Source of the DNA: Rhodococcoides corynebacterioides
Lineage (GTDB): Bacteria; Actinomycetota; Actinomycetes; Mycobacteriales; Mycobacteriaceae
Length of the DNA: 64,000 nt
Direction: 5' to 3'
NCBI RefSeq assembly: GCF_019834675.1
Contig: NZ_JABUBU010000013.1
Location: forward strand, 28,005-92,004
Shown: piece by piece, positions 7,547 to 16,081 of the stretch
Numbering within the stretch: the stretch's first letter is position 1
Layout of the letters: the number at the start of each line of letters is the position of its first letter
Notes under the pieces: model-generated
What the model was told of the DNA's origin: nothing
What the model saw: the letters and a program-made list of their open reading frames with translations, nothing else
The model's database searches: none
Made by a program: the position numbers and the translations under genes

Positions 7547-8950
7547 GTGGCGTTGGTTATGGGTGTCGATTCCTCCACCCAGTCCTGCAAAGTCGTTGTT
7601 CGCGACGCCGATTCCGGCGCGCTGGTCCGCGAGGGCCGCGCGTCGCATCCGGACGGCACCGAGATCGATCCCCGGCACTGGCGCGACGCGATGCACACGG
7701 CCGTCGACGCCGCGGGCGGACTGGACGACGTCGCCGCTGTGGCGGTCGGGGCGCAGCAGCACGGCATGGTGTGTCTGGACGAGGACGGCGAGGTGGTGCG
7801 TCCGGCGCTGCTGTGGAACGACATTCGCTCCGCCGACGCTGCCCGTGACCTGGTCGCGGAGCTCGGCGGCGGGCAGGCGTGGGCGGACGCGGTGGGGGTG
7901 GTGCCCGTCGCGGCCGTCACGGCGTCGAAGGTGCGCTGGCTCGCCGATCACGAGCCGGAGAACGCGGATCGGACTGCGGCCGTGTGTCTTCCGCACGACT
8001 GGTTGACGTGGCAGCTGGGCGGCGCGGCGAATCCGGACGCGCTGGTGACCGATCGGGGCGACGCCAGCGGTACCGGGTACTTCTCCGCCGCGACGGGCGA
8101 GTACCGACTCGATCTGCTCGAGCTGGCGTTCCGTGGACGGCGTCCGCGTCTTCCCCGGGTCGCGAGTCCGTCGGAGCGGATCGGGACCACCGCGTCGGGC
8201 GCAATCCTGGGGCCGGGAACGGGTGACAATGCCGCTGCCGCACTGGCTCTGGGCGCCGGCGAGGGCGATCTGGTGGTGTCGATCGGGACGTCGGGCGTCG
8301 TCTCCGCCGTCACGACGGCGACCGCGGCGGACCCGTCGGGTTTGGTCGCGGGATTCGCGGATGCGACGGGCCGCCAACTGCCGTTGGTGTGCACGCTGAA
8401 CGCGGCGCGCGTGTTGGACGCGACGGCCCGGTTGCTCGGGGTGGACCACGACGAGCTGTCCCGGCTGGCGCTGTCGACCGCGAGCGAGGGGCTGGTGATG
8501 GTGCCGTACCTCGAAGGCGAGCGCACCCCGAACCGTCCCGACGCGACCGGCGCGGTGCACGGCCTGCGGCTCGGCACGTCGACGCCGGGGCACCTGGCCC
8601 GCGCCGCGGTGGAGGGTCTGCTGTGCAGCCTGGCGGACGGCATCGACCACCTCCGCGATCAGGGCGCGTCGGTGCGCCGGGTGCTGATGGTGGGTGGGGG
8701 CGCGCGGTCCGAGGCGGTGCGGCGGCTGGCGCCGGCGATCTTCGGGATGCCGGTGGACGTCCCGGCGCCGGGCGAGTACGTGGCGGACGGGGCGGCGCGG
8801 CAGGCGGCGTGGGTGCTGGCCGGCGGCGCGGAGCCGCCGGTGTGGAGCGTCGCCGACCGGCCTCGCTACGAGGCGGAGCCGACCCCCGACGTGCGGGCGC
8901 GGTACGCCGAGGTTCGGGATCTCACCGATGGAGTGGCGCGCAACACCTGA
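7547..8950 (+). CDS. xylB: Xylulokinase
   Basis: A 467-residue FGGY-family carbohydrate kinase. The N-terminus has the phosphate-binding [13 protein letters not shown], then [14 protein letters not shown], the xylulokinase substrate block, and a C-terminal ATP-binding [18 protein letters not shown]. It phosphorylates D-xylulose to D-xylulose 5-phosphate, feeding the pentose phosphate pathway. The GTG at 7547 follows GGGAGAGGA. It heads the XylFGH cluster, though no xylose isomerase is present in the window, so its D-xylulose may come from the two polyol dehydrogenases downstream. Confidence 0.92.
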   Translation: MALVMGVDSSTQSCKVVVRDADSGALVREGRASHPDGTEIDPRHWRDAMHTAVDAAGGLDDVAAVAVGAQQHGMVCLDEDGEVVRPALLWNDIRSADAARDLVAELGGGQAWADAVGVVPVAAVTASKVRWLADHEPENADRTAAVCLPHDWLTWQLGGAANPDALVTDRGDASGTGYFSAATGEYRLDLLELAFRGRRPRLPRVASPSERIGTTASGAILGPGTGDNAAAALALGAGEGDLVVSIGTSGVVSAVTTATAADPSGLVAGFADATGRQLPLVCTLNAARVLDATARLLGVDHDELSRLALSTASEGLVMVPYLEGERTPNRPDATGAVHGLRLGTSTPGHLARAAVEGLLCSLADGIDHLRDQGASVRRVLMVGGGARSEAVRRLAPAIFGMPVDVPAPGEYVADGAARQAAWVLAGGAEPPVWSVADRPRYEAEPTPDVRARYAEVRDLTDGVARNT

Positions 8951-8962
8951 CAGGAGCCCTAT

Positions 8963-8977
8963 TGCGTGGATCACACC
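8963..8977. promoter_or_regulatory. GTGGATCACACC box upstream of xylF, shared with the polyol operon
   Basis: TTGCGTGGATCACACC here matches TTGTGTGGATCACACC at 15994-16009 at 15 of 16 bases. Both copies lie just upstream of sugar catabolic genes. The core GTG(T)GGATCACAC is palindromic and resembles half of a CRP/GlxR site (TCACA). Confidence 0.45.
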
Positions 8978-8985
8978 CGCGGGAA

Positions 8986-9006
8986 TATGTTGTGCTTCGC
9001 AACATA
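8986..9006. promoter_or_regulatory. Probable XylR/ROK operator before xylF
   Basis: A perfect inverted repeat, TATGTTG-N7-CAACATA, lies 18 bp upstream of the xylF start. Its size and AT-rich arms, in a GC-rich genome, resemble operators of ROK-family sugar repressors. The ROK gene at the end of this operon is the obvious candidate to bind it. Confidence 0.65.
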
Positions 9007-9024
9007 CAACCGAAGGGACGATCG

Positions 9025-10146
9025 ATGCAGAACACCAAGCTCGCCCTCACCGCGGCGGGCGTCGGTCTCGTCATGGCACTCACGGCGTGCGGCAGCAACT
9101 CCAGCGGCGGCGACACCGGCAGCGGAGACAGCGGCGGATCGAACAACGGCGGCACCAAGGTCGGGGTCATCCTCCCCGACACGAAGTCCTCCGCGCGGTA
9201 CGAGTCCCAGGACCGTCCGCTCCTGCAGAAGGCTCTCAGCGACGCGGGTCTCGACCCGATCATCCAGAACGCCGAGGGCGACACCACCAAGTTCTCGTCG
9301 ATCGCCGACTCGATGATCAGCCAGGGCGCCAAGGTGATCCTGATGAGCAACCTGTCGTCGGAATCCGGTGCGGCCGTGCAGAAGAAGGCCACCGAGGCCG
9401 GCGTCGCCACCATCGACTACGACCGCCTGACGCTGGGCGGCTCGGCCGACTACTACGTCTCCTTCGACAGCACCACCGTCGGCAACCTGCAGGGTCAGGG
9501 CCTGGTCGACTGCGTCGGCGCGAAGCCGGGCGCCCAGATCATCCAGATCAGCGGCTCGCCGACGGACAACAACGCGACGCTGTTCAAGGCCGGCGCGCTC
9601 GAGGTGCTGCAGCCGAAGTACGACTCCGGCGAGCTCCGGCTGGCGGGTGACCAGGCCATTCCCGAGTGGGACAATCAGGTCGGTGCCACCACGTTCGAGC
9701 AGCTGCTCACCGCCAACGGCGGTCGCGTCGACGGCGTTCTCGCCGCCAACGACGGTCTGGCCGGCGCCGTGATCACCGTGCTGCAGAAGAACGGCCTGAA
9801 CGGCACCGTGCCCGTCACCGGGCAGGACGCGACCGAGGACGGCCTGCGCGCGGTGCTCCGCGGCGATCAGTGCATGACCGTGTTCAAGGACGTCGCCAAG
9901 GAAGCGGCGGCCGCGGCGGAGCTGGCGATCGACCTGGCCAACGGCGACACCGCCGCGGCCGACGCGAAGGCGACCGCCACGTCGGAGGACCCCGAGGGCA
10001 ACCGTCAGGTGAAGTCGGTCCTGCTGGACCCGGTCACCATCACGCGCGACAACGTGAAGGTCGCCGTCGACGGCGGTGCCGTCACGGCCGACGCGCTGTG
10101 CACCGGCGACGTCGCACAGGCGTGCGCCGACGCGGGCATCTCCTGA
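9025..10146 (+). CDS. xylF: Xylose-type ABC transporter, substrate-binding lipoprotein
   Basis: A 373-residue periplasmic-binding-protein-fold lipoprotein. The signal peptide ends in the lipobox LTAC-G (Cys at about 21), followed by a Gly/Ser-rich linker. The pattern DYDRLTLGGSADYYVSFDSTTVG matches XylF more than RbsB. It binds the sugar outside the membrane and delivers it to XylH. The ATG at 9025 follows GAAGGGA. Upstream are an operator-like palindrome and a second box. Xylose is the likely ligand; arabinose or another pentose is possible. Confidence 0.88.
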   Translation: MQNTKLALTAAGVGLVMALTACGSNSSGGDTGSGDSGGSNNGGTKVGVILPDTKSSARYESQDRPLLQKALSDAGLDPIIQNAEGDTTKFSSIADSMISQGAKVILMSNLSSESGAAVQKKATEAGVATIDYDRLTLGGSADYYVSFDSTTVGNLQGQGLVDCVGAKPGAQIIQISGSPTDNNATLFKAGALEVLQPKYDSGELRLAGDQAIPEWDNQVGATTFEQLLTANGGRVDGVLAANDGLAGAVITVLQKNGLNGTVPVTGQDATEDGLRAVLRGDQCMTVFKDVAKEAAAAAELAIDLANGDTAAADAKATATSEDPEGNRQVKSVLLDPVTITRDNVKVAVDGGAVTADALCTGDVAQACADAGIS

Positions 10147-10151
10147 CCGGC

Positions 10152-10946
10152 ATGGCGGAGACCGTCCAGGCTCCCCCGGTGCTCGAACTGCGGGAGATAA
10201 ACAAGAGTTTCGGCCCCGTGCACGTGCTGCACGACGTGGACCTGACGGTCCGGGCGGGTGAGGTCACCGCCCTGGTCGGGGACAACGGTGCGGGCAAGTC
10301 GACGCTGGTGAAGTGCATCGCCGGCATCCACGGCACCGACTCGGGCGAGGTCCGCTTCGGCGGCGAGCCCGTGTCGGTGTCCAACCCGAAGGACGCCGCG
10401 GCGCTCGGCATCGAGGTGGTCTATCAGGACCTCGCGCTGTGCGACAACCTCGACATCGTGCAGAACATGTTCCTCGGCCGCGAACGCACGGCCAAGGGAC
10501 TGCTCGACGAGGCCTCGATGGAGCAGGCGGCGCGTGACACGCTCGCGTCGCTGTCGGTCCGCACCGTGAAGTCGGTGCGGACCCCGGTGGCGGCGCTGTC
10601 CGGCGGACAGCGCCAGACCGTCGCGATCGCGAAGTCGGTGCTGTGGGAGTCCAAGGTGGTGCTGCTCGACGAGCCCACCGCGGCCCTGGGTGTCGCCCAG
10701 ACCCGTCAGGTGCTCGATCTGGTTCGGCGACTGGCGGATTCGGGCGTCGGCGTGCTGCTCATCAGCCACAACATGAACGACGTGGTGGAGGTGTCGGACT
10801 CCGTCGCGGCGCTCTTCCTGGGCCGCATGGCGGCACAGGTGCGGACGGCGGACGTCAAGGTTCCGCAGATCGTCGAACTCATCACGACCGGTCGGAGCGG
10901 CGACATCGGCCTGCCGTCCGCCGAGGCGAAGGCGGTGACGATATGA
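10152..10946 (+). CDS. xylG: Sugar ABC transporter ATPase, single-domain XylG type
   Basis: A 264-residue ATPase with Walker A GDNGAGKST, signature LSGGQRQ, and Walker B VVLLDEPTAALG. It has only one nucleotide-binding domain, whereas E. coli XylG and RbsA carry two in about 500 residues; the protein therefore works as a homodimer, as in the FrcA type and the Streptomyces xylose system. It lies 5 bp after xylF, and its stop overlaps the permease start (ATGA), so it is translationally coupled. Confidence 0.88.
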   Translation: MAETVQAPPVLELREINKSFGPVHVLHDVDLTVRAGEVTALVGDNGAGKSTLVKCIAGIHGTDSGEVRFGGEPVSVSNPKDAAALGIEVVYQDLALCDNLDIVQNMFLGRERTAKGLLDEASMEQAARDTLASLSVRTVKSVRTPVAALSGGQRQTVAIAKSVLWESKVVLLDEPTAALGVAQTRQVLDLVRRLADSGVGVLLISHNMNDVVEVSDSVAALFLGRMAAQVRTADVKVPQIVELITTGRSGDIGLPSAEAKAVTI

Positions 10947-12355
10947 CCGCCGCACCGGAACAGGACCGAGCGCGCTCGGACTTCTCGATGGACACCGAGC
11001 GTCGGACGCTCGGGCAGGCCGGGCAGGACTACGTCGCGCGTCTGCGCGGCGGAGAACTGGGCGCTCTCCCGGCCCTCGCCGGGCTGGTCGTGCTGCTCGT
11101 GGTGTTCTCGTCGCTCTCCGAGCAGTTCCTCACGCTCAACAACGTCGCCAACCTGCTCTCGCAGGGGGCCGCGACCGCGTTGATCGGCATGGGCCTGGTG
11201 TTCGTGCTGTTGCTCGGCGAGATCGACCTCTCGGCGGGCACGGGCTCCGGGGTGGCGGCGGCGGTGCTCGCACTGCACTACACCGAGGGCGGAAACCTGC
11301 TCGGCGGCATGGGATCCGGGGTGTTCTACACCTTCTGCCTGGTGCTCGTGCTCGCCGGAGTGCTGGCCGGACTGACCCGTCTGTGGGTGGCCATCGTGCC
11401 CGCCGCGATCGCGCTGTTGATCGCGGTGCTCGGGGTTCCGGCGAACCCGTGGATCGAGATCGTGCTCGCGATCTGCGTCGGCGCGTCCATCGGCTGCCTC
11501 ACCGGATTCCTGGTCTCGCGGGTCGGCATTCCGTCCTTCGTGGTCACCCTGGCGCTGTTCCTGGCCTGGGGCGGTGTGGTCCTGCAGCTGATCGGCGAGG
11601 GCGGCACGCTCGGCATCTCGGACAACCCGGTGCTGTTCGCCGTGGCCAACCGGTCCCTGCCGGTGTGGGCGAGCTGGGTGCTGTTCGTGGTGGTGGTCGG
11701 CGGGTTCGCGGCGATCAACCTCGGGCGTCAGCGCACTCGGCTGAAGAAGGGGCTCACCGCCCCGCCGACGGCGTTGCTGCTGGTGAAGATCGCCGCGCTG
11801 GCAGTCTTCGCGGCGCTGGCGACGTGGGCGATGACGGTCAACCGCAGCCCCAACCCGGCGGTGCTGTCGATCGCCGGCATCCCGTACGTGGTGCCGATCG
11901 TGCTGGCGGTGCTCGTGCTCGCGACGTTCGTGCTCGACCGCACGTCGTACGGCCGGCACGTCTACGCGGTCGGCGGCAACGCCGAGGCGTCGCGGCGTGC
12001 GGGTATCGACGTCCGCCGGATTCGGATGAGCGTGTTCGTCGTCAGCTCCACCATCGCCGCACTCGGGGCGATCGTGGCGGCGTCGAAGGTCGGCTCGGTG
12101 GATCCGCAGGCGGGCGGCGGCAACACGCTGCTGTTCGCGGTCGGTGCGGCCGTCATCGGTGGCACCTCGCTGTTCGGCGGTCGGGGCCGCGTGCGTGACG
12201 CGGTCATCGGCGCGGCGGTGATCGCCGTGATCGACAACGGCCTGCGCCTGCAGGGGCAGTCGGCCGCGGTGGTCTCCATCGTCACCGGCCTGGTGCTGCT
12301 GCTCGCCGCCAGCGTCGACGCGCTGTCCCGACGCCGCGCACCGACGGGTCGGTGA
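10943..12355 (+). CDS. xylH: Sugar ABC transporter permease, XylH type
   Basis: A 470-residue CUT2 family permease with about ten to twelve hydrophobic segments and the conserved GLVFVLLLGEIDLSAGTGSG. The C-terminal half has SYGRHVYAVGGNAEASRRAGIDVRRIR, a pattern shared by XylH and RbsC. The length and inserted cytoplasmic stretch (GRQRTRLKKGL) are typical of XylH rather than RbsC. It forms the channel for the XylF-bound sugar. Its stop overlaps the GTG start of the ROK regulator. Confidence 0.88.
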   Translation: MTAAPEQDRARSDFSMDTERRTLGQAGQDYVARLRGGELGALPALAGLVVLLVVFSSLSEQFLTLNNVANLLSQGAATALIGMGLVFVLLLGEIDLSAGTGSGVAAAVLALHYTEGGNLLGGMGSGVFYTFCLVLVLAGVLAGLTRLWVAIVPAAIALLIAVLGVPANPWIEIVLAICVGASIGCLTGFLVSRVGIPSFVVTLALFLAWGGVVLQLIGEGGTLGISDNPVLFAVANRSLPVWASWVLFVVVVGGFAAINLGRQRTRLKKGLTAPPTALLLVKIAALAVFAALATWAMTVNRSPNPAVLSIAGIPYVVPIVLAVLVLATFVLDRTSYGRHVYAVGGNAEASRRAGIDVRRIRMSVFVVSSTIAALGAIVAASKVGSVDPQAGGGNTLLFAVGAAVIGGTSLFGGRGRVRDAVIGAAVIAVIDNGLRLQGQSAAVVSIVTGLVLLLAASVDALSRRRAPTGR

Positions 12356-13476
12356 GAGACCGCTCCGCTCGTTCCGCCCTCGTCCGTGCCGTCCACCTCG
12401 GTGGCGCGCGGACGAGGGCGGAACTCGCCGAGGACCTCTCGCTGAATCGGAGCACGGTCAAGTCCCTCGTCGACGACCTCGTGGCCGACGGTCTGGTCAC
12501 CGAGCACCCGTCCACGGGCGGCGGCGCGGGACGTCCGTCGCTCGTCGTCGACCCCGTCGCCGAGTCGGCGTGGGTGCTGGCGGTGGACGCCGCCGTCGAC
12601 TGGGTCGCGTTCTCCGCGATCGGCTGGGGCGGAACGACTCTCGCGGAGATCGACCACGAGACCGGGGCGGGCCGGGCGCCCGGCGACCTGGTCGACCGGA
12701 TCGCGGCGGCGGCCGAGGACCTCACGGCGCGCGTCGGTACCCCGCCGCGGGCGGTATGCGTCGCGGTGCCGGGGTTGGTCCGGTCCTCGGACGGCATGGT
12801 GCGAGTCGCTCCCAACCTCGGGTGGCGCGACGTGCCGCTGGGCCGGCTGGTCGGCGACGCCGTGGGGGCCACGTGCACCGTGGCCAACGAGTCCGACCTC
12901 GGCGCCGTCGCCGAGCACACGCGCGGCTGCGCCCGCGGAATCGACGACGTGGTGTACCTGTTCGCGGAGTTCGGTGTCGGCGCCGGAATCATCGGCGCCG
13001 GAACGCTGCTGGGCGGGTCCGGTGGATACGCCGGCGAGGTCGGCCACATGCGGGCGACCCGCCGGGGCCGTCGGTGCAGCTGCGGCAGCGACGGCTGCTG
13101 GGAGCTCTCGGTCGGCCAGGAGGCGTTGCGCGACGCGCTCGGGCTGGCCGGCCCGGCCCGCCCCGCCGCCCTGGCGCGGGCCATCGCGGACCTCGCCGCT
13201 CGCGGCGGTGCGCTTCCCGACGCGTACGTCGAGGACCTCGCCACCGGGGTGTGCACCATCGTCACGATGGTCGATCCCCGCGCCGTCGTCTTCGGCGGAC
13301 TGTTCGCGGACGTGTTGGGGGTGCCGTCCGTGATGGACCACGTCCGTGCCGCGGTGAACGACTGCTTGGTCGGCCGTCAGCACGGCGTGGCCCTGCACGT
13401 GTCGAGCCTCGGCCGCCGCATCTCGGTCATCGGGGCGGCGGAACTGGCCTTCGCGCAGGTACTCCCGCGCCTCTAG
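12352..13476 (+). CDS. xylR: ROK-family transcriptional repressor (XylR/Rok7B7-like)
   Basis: A 374-residue regulator. Residues 1-65 form a winged helix (TRAELAEDLSLNRSTVKSLVDDLVADGLV), followed by a ROK sugar-sensing domain with the zinc cluster CSCGSDGC (C242, C244, C249) and WELSVG. ROK repressors release DNA on binding the inducing sugar. In Streptomyces, Rok7B7 is next to xylFGH and represses it, so this gene probably controls the TATGTTG-N7-CAACATA site before xylF. It overlaps xylH by 4 bp and meets the polyol dehydrogenase gene tail to tail with 4 bp overlap. Confidence 0.88.
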   Translation: MRDRSARSALVRAVHLGGARTRAELAEDLSLNRSTVKSLVDDLVADGLVTEHPSTGGGAGRPSLVVDPVAESAWVLAVDAAVDWVAFSAIGWGGTTLAEIDHETGAGRAPGDLVDRIAAAAEDLTARVGTPPRAVCVAVPGLVRSSDGMVRVAPNLGWRDVPLGRLVGDAVGATCTVANESDLGAVAEHTRGCARGIDDVVYLFAEFGVGAGIIGAGTLLGGSGGYAGEVGHMRATRRGRRCSCGSDGCWELSVGQEALRDALGLAGPARPAALARAIADLAARGGALPDAYVEDLATGVCTIVTMVDPRAVVFGGLFADVLGVPSVMDHVRAAVNDCLVGRQHGVALHVSSLGRRISVIGAAELAFAQVLPRL

Positions 13477-14963
13477 GTGCGATCGGGTCGGTTCACGAGC
13501 TCCTCGACGACGGCGCGGGCTCCGCGCGTGTGGAATCCGTCGAGCGCGGCGAGGTAGGCGGCCCTGAAACGCTCGTCGTCGACCAGGTCGCCGAACAAGT
13601 CCCGGTTGCGCACGAATGCGAGCGGGTCGTCGTGCTGCGATCGGGCCGTCGGCACCAGTGAGTCCTTCAGCCGGTCGACGATCTCGATGGGCTCGCCCTG
13701 CTCGTCGACGCCCTCGGCGTAGCGCGCCCAGCTGGCGATCACGGTTGCGGACAGCGTAATCGGACCGCCGGAGTCGAGGTTCGCGCGCACCACGGGCACC
13801 AGCCACTTTGGGATCCGGTCGGACGACTCGGCGCACAGGCGCGCCACGGTGTCCCGGATCTCCGGGTTGGAGAAGCGCTCGATCAGTGTGCGCTTGTAGT
13901 CCGCGAGATCGATTCCGGGCACCGGCTGCAGGGTGGGTGTGGCCTCCTCGTCCATGTAGCGCAACAGGAACCGGGCGAACAGCGGGTCCTGCGTGACGTC
14001 GTGGACGAGCCGGTACCCGCTGAGGTACCCGACGTAGCAGAGGGCCTGGTGGCTCGCGTTGAGCAGCCGCAGCTTCATCAGCTCGTACGGGGTGACGTCG
14101 TCGACCACCTGCACACCGACGTCCTCGAACGCCGGCCGTCCGAGGGTGAAGGAGTCCTCGAGGGCCCACTGGGTGAACGGTTCCGCGGCGACGGGCCAGG
14201 CGTCCTCCAGGTCGTACCGCGCGGCGAGTTCGTCGACGACGTCGGGGGTGGTCACGGGGGTGATGCGATCCACCATCGAGTTGGGGAACCGGGCGTTGTC
14301 CGTGATCCACTGCGCCAGTGCGGGATCCTTCAGACGCGCGAACGCGGTGAAGGTCGACCGGGCGATGTGGCCGTTTCCCTCGATGTTGTCGCACGACATG
14401 ATCGTGAACGGCGCGAGACCGCGGGCCTTCCGGCGCGACAGGGCCTCGCAGACGAGTCCGAAGGTGGTGCCCGGCACCGCGCCCGGAGCGAGATCCGCTC
14501 GGACGGACGGGTTCTCGGCGTCGAACTCACCCGTGGTGGCCGAGAAGTTGTACCCGCCCTCGGTCACGGTGAGGGAGACGATGCGGGTGTCGGCGTGCGC
14601 GAGCTTCTCGATCACCGCCTCGGGATCGTCCGGCGCGAAGAGGTATTCGGTGATCGATCCGATCACCGAGGTGTCCCACGATCCGTCGGCGTGCCGGAGC
14701 GCCAGGGTGTAGAGGCAGTCCTGGGCGTCCAGGACGTCCTTCATCCGGCGATCGCCCGGCAGCACACCCACACCGCAGATGCCCCACCGGGACGCGGACT
14801 CGAAGTCGGTGCGCAGCAGTCGATCCACGTACATCGCCTGGTGCGCGCGGTGGAAGCCGCCGACACCGAAGTGCACGATGCCGGTGGTGATCGCGGACCG
14901 GTCGTAGCGGGGCACGTCGACGTCGTCGGGAAGCCGGTCGAGGGCGGCGGCGGACAGCTTCAC
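13473..14963 (-). CDS. Mannitol/arabinitol dehydrogenase family, long-chain polyol dehydrogenase
   Basis: A 496-residue protein of the mannitol 2-dehydrogenase family. It has the Rossmann block GVGGFHRAHQAMYVDRLL near residue 31 and the catalytic lysine region ELMKLRLLNASHQALCYVG. It oxidises a polyol with NAD. Mannitol to fructose or D-arabinitol to D-xylulose are the two usual reactions, and the nearby xylulokinase favours the second. The ATG at 14963 overlaps the stop of the upstream zinc dehydrogenase (ATGA), so the two are one operon. Confidence 0.85.
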   Translation of the reverse strand: MKLSAAALDRLPDDVDVPRYDRSAITTGIVHFGVGGFHRAHQAMYVDRLLRTDFESASRWGICGVGVLPGDRRMKDVLDAQDCLYTLALRHADGSWDTSVIGSITEYLFAPDDPEAVIEKLAHADTRIVSLTVTEGGYNFSATTGEFDAENPSVRADLAPGAVPGTTFGLVCEALSRRKARGLAPFTIMSCDNIEGNGHIARSTFTAFARLKDPALAQWITDNARFPNSMVDRITPVTTPDVVDELAARYDLEDAWPVAAEPFTQWALEDSFTLGRPAFEDVGVQVVDDVTPYELMKLRLLNASHQALCYVGYLSGYRLVHDVTQDPLFARFLLRYMDEEATPTLQPVPGIDLADYKRTLIERFSNPEIRDTVARLCAESSDRIPKWLVPVVRANLDSGGPITLSATVIASWARYAEGVDEQGEPIEIVDRLKDSLVPTARSQHDDPLAFVRNRDLFGDLVDDERFRAAYLAALDGFHTRGARAVVEELVNRPDRT

Positions 14964-15982
14964 GAGAGGGTCTCCTGACTGGGGGTCACGGTGACGACGG
15001 CCTTGATGCTGCCGTCGGTGCGGTCGTGGTTCAGCGCGTCCTCGACGTGATCGAGGTCGAAGTGGGCGGTGACCATGCTGTCGAGGTCGACGCGGCCGGT
15101 GCGGACCAGGTCCAGAGCGGTGGGCCAGGTGTGGGCGTAACGGAAGACGCCGGTGACCCAGAGCTCGCGGTTCTGGATCACCGACACCGGAAGCGGATAT
15201 TCGTCGCCGCCCATGCCCACGAGCACGACGGTGCCCGCGGGACGCACGGCGCGTAGCCCGTCCTGGACGGCACGGGGTGCGCCCGACGCGTCGACGAAGG
15301 CGTCGACGTCGAGGCCGTGGACCGACTCGGCGGCCGGGTCGATCACGCGGGTGGCGCCGTACCGGCCGGCGCCGTCGCGTCGGGTGGTCGAGACGTCGGA
15401 GACGACGATCTCCGTCGCTCCGAACGCCCGGGCTACCTGAGCGGTGAGCAGCCCGACGGGGCCGGCGCCGGCGATCAGAACCCGCGAGCCCCCGGTGATT
15501 CCGGCCTTACGGGCGGTCGCAATGGCGACGGAGAGGGGTTCGAACAGGGCCGCGGCGTCGTCGGACACCGAGTCCGGAACGTCGTGCGCGAATTCCGATC
15601 CGATGGTCACGTACTCGCAGAGGGCTCCGTCCACCGGCGGGGTCGCGTAGAACTCCATGTGGGGGCACAGGTTGTAGCGGCCCGACCGCGTCTCGCGGCT
15701 GTGCGGGTCGGGTCGCTGCGGCTCGATGGAGACCCGCGATCCGACGCGCTCGGGGGAGACGCCGACGCCGACGGCGACGATCACGCCCGACGCCTCGTGG
15801 CCGAGGACGAGCGGGGATTCCACGACGAAGTCCCCGATGCGGCCCTCCCGGTAGTAGTGCGTGTCCGAGCCGCAGACCCCGACGGAGGCCACGCGGATCA
15901 GGACGTCGCCGGCCGACGGGGCCGGGACGGGCCGCGTCTGCGTCTCCAGATGCCCGGGCTCGGTGAGAACTGCAGCACGCAT
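14960..15982 (-). CDS. Zinc-dependent polyol dehydrogenase (xylitol/sorbitol dehydrogenase type)
   Basis: A 340-residue MDR-family enzyme. VGVCGSDTHYYREGRIG holds the catalytic zinc cysteine, GHEASGVIVAVG the zinc histidine and glutamate, and GAGPVGLLTAQVARAFGA the NAD site. The HYYREGRIGDFVV segment is typical of sorbitol/xylitol dehydrogenases. It would convert xylitol to D-xylulose or sorbitol to fructose. The ATG at 15982 is preferred, as MRAAVL is the family's normal opening; a GTG at 16006 would add eight residues and cover the palindromic box at 15996-16008. Confidence 0.87.
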   Translation of the reverse strand: MRAAVLTEPGHLETQTRPVPAPSAGDVLIRVASVGVCGSDTHYYREGRIGDFVVESPLVLGHEASGVIVAVGVGVSPERVGSRVSIEPQRPDPHSRETRSGRYNLCPHMEFYATPPVDGALCEYVTIGSEFAHDVPDSVSDDAAALFEPLSVAIATARKAGITGGSRVLIAGAGPVGLLTAQVARAFGATEIVVSDVSTTRRDGAGRYGATRVIDPAAESVHGLDVDAFVDASGAPRAVQDGLRAVRPAGTVVLVGMGGDEYPLPVSVIQNRELWVTGVFRYAHTWPTALDLVRTGRVDLDSMVTAHFDLDHVEDALNHDRTDGSIKAVVTVTPSQETLS

Positions 15983-15993
15983 GGACTCGACTG

Positions 15994-16009
15994 TTGTGTG
16001 GATCACACC
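15994..16009. promoter_or_regulatory. Palindrome GTGTGGATCACAC before the polyol dehydrogenase operon
   Basis: The 13-bp core at 15996-16008 is perfectly palindromic about its central A, 13 bp upstream of the dehydrogenase ATG. It differs by one base from the box before xylF at 8963-8977. It may be a shared catabolite-control site. Confidence 0.5.
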
Positions 16010-16023
16010 TCGATGTTAGCGTA

Positions 16024-16060
16024 AGTGAGCAGATGAACACCAGGTGAGCAGATGCTCACC
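16024..16060. promoter_or_regulatory. Tandem operator pair before the SorC-family regulator
   Basis: GGTGAGCAGATGCTCACC at 16043-16060 is an inverted repeat with a 2-bp centre. A degenerate copy, AGTGAGCAGATGAACACC, is at 16024-16041, exactly 19 bp away and thus nearly on the same face of the helix. It lies in the divergent region between the dehydrogenase operon and the regulator, and is likely the regulator's own operator. Confidence 0.65.
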
Positions 16061-16081
16061 CCGACGGTCGGGAGCGACATC

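Noticed and set aside
6740..8974. 744-codon open frame on the minus strand across TetR and xylB
   Set aside because: No recognisable motif, and composition typical of a shadow frame; TetR and xylB are well supported.
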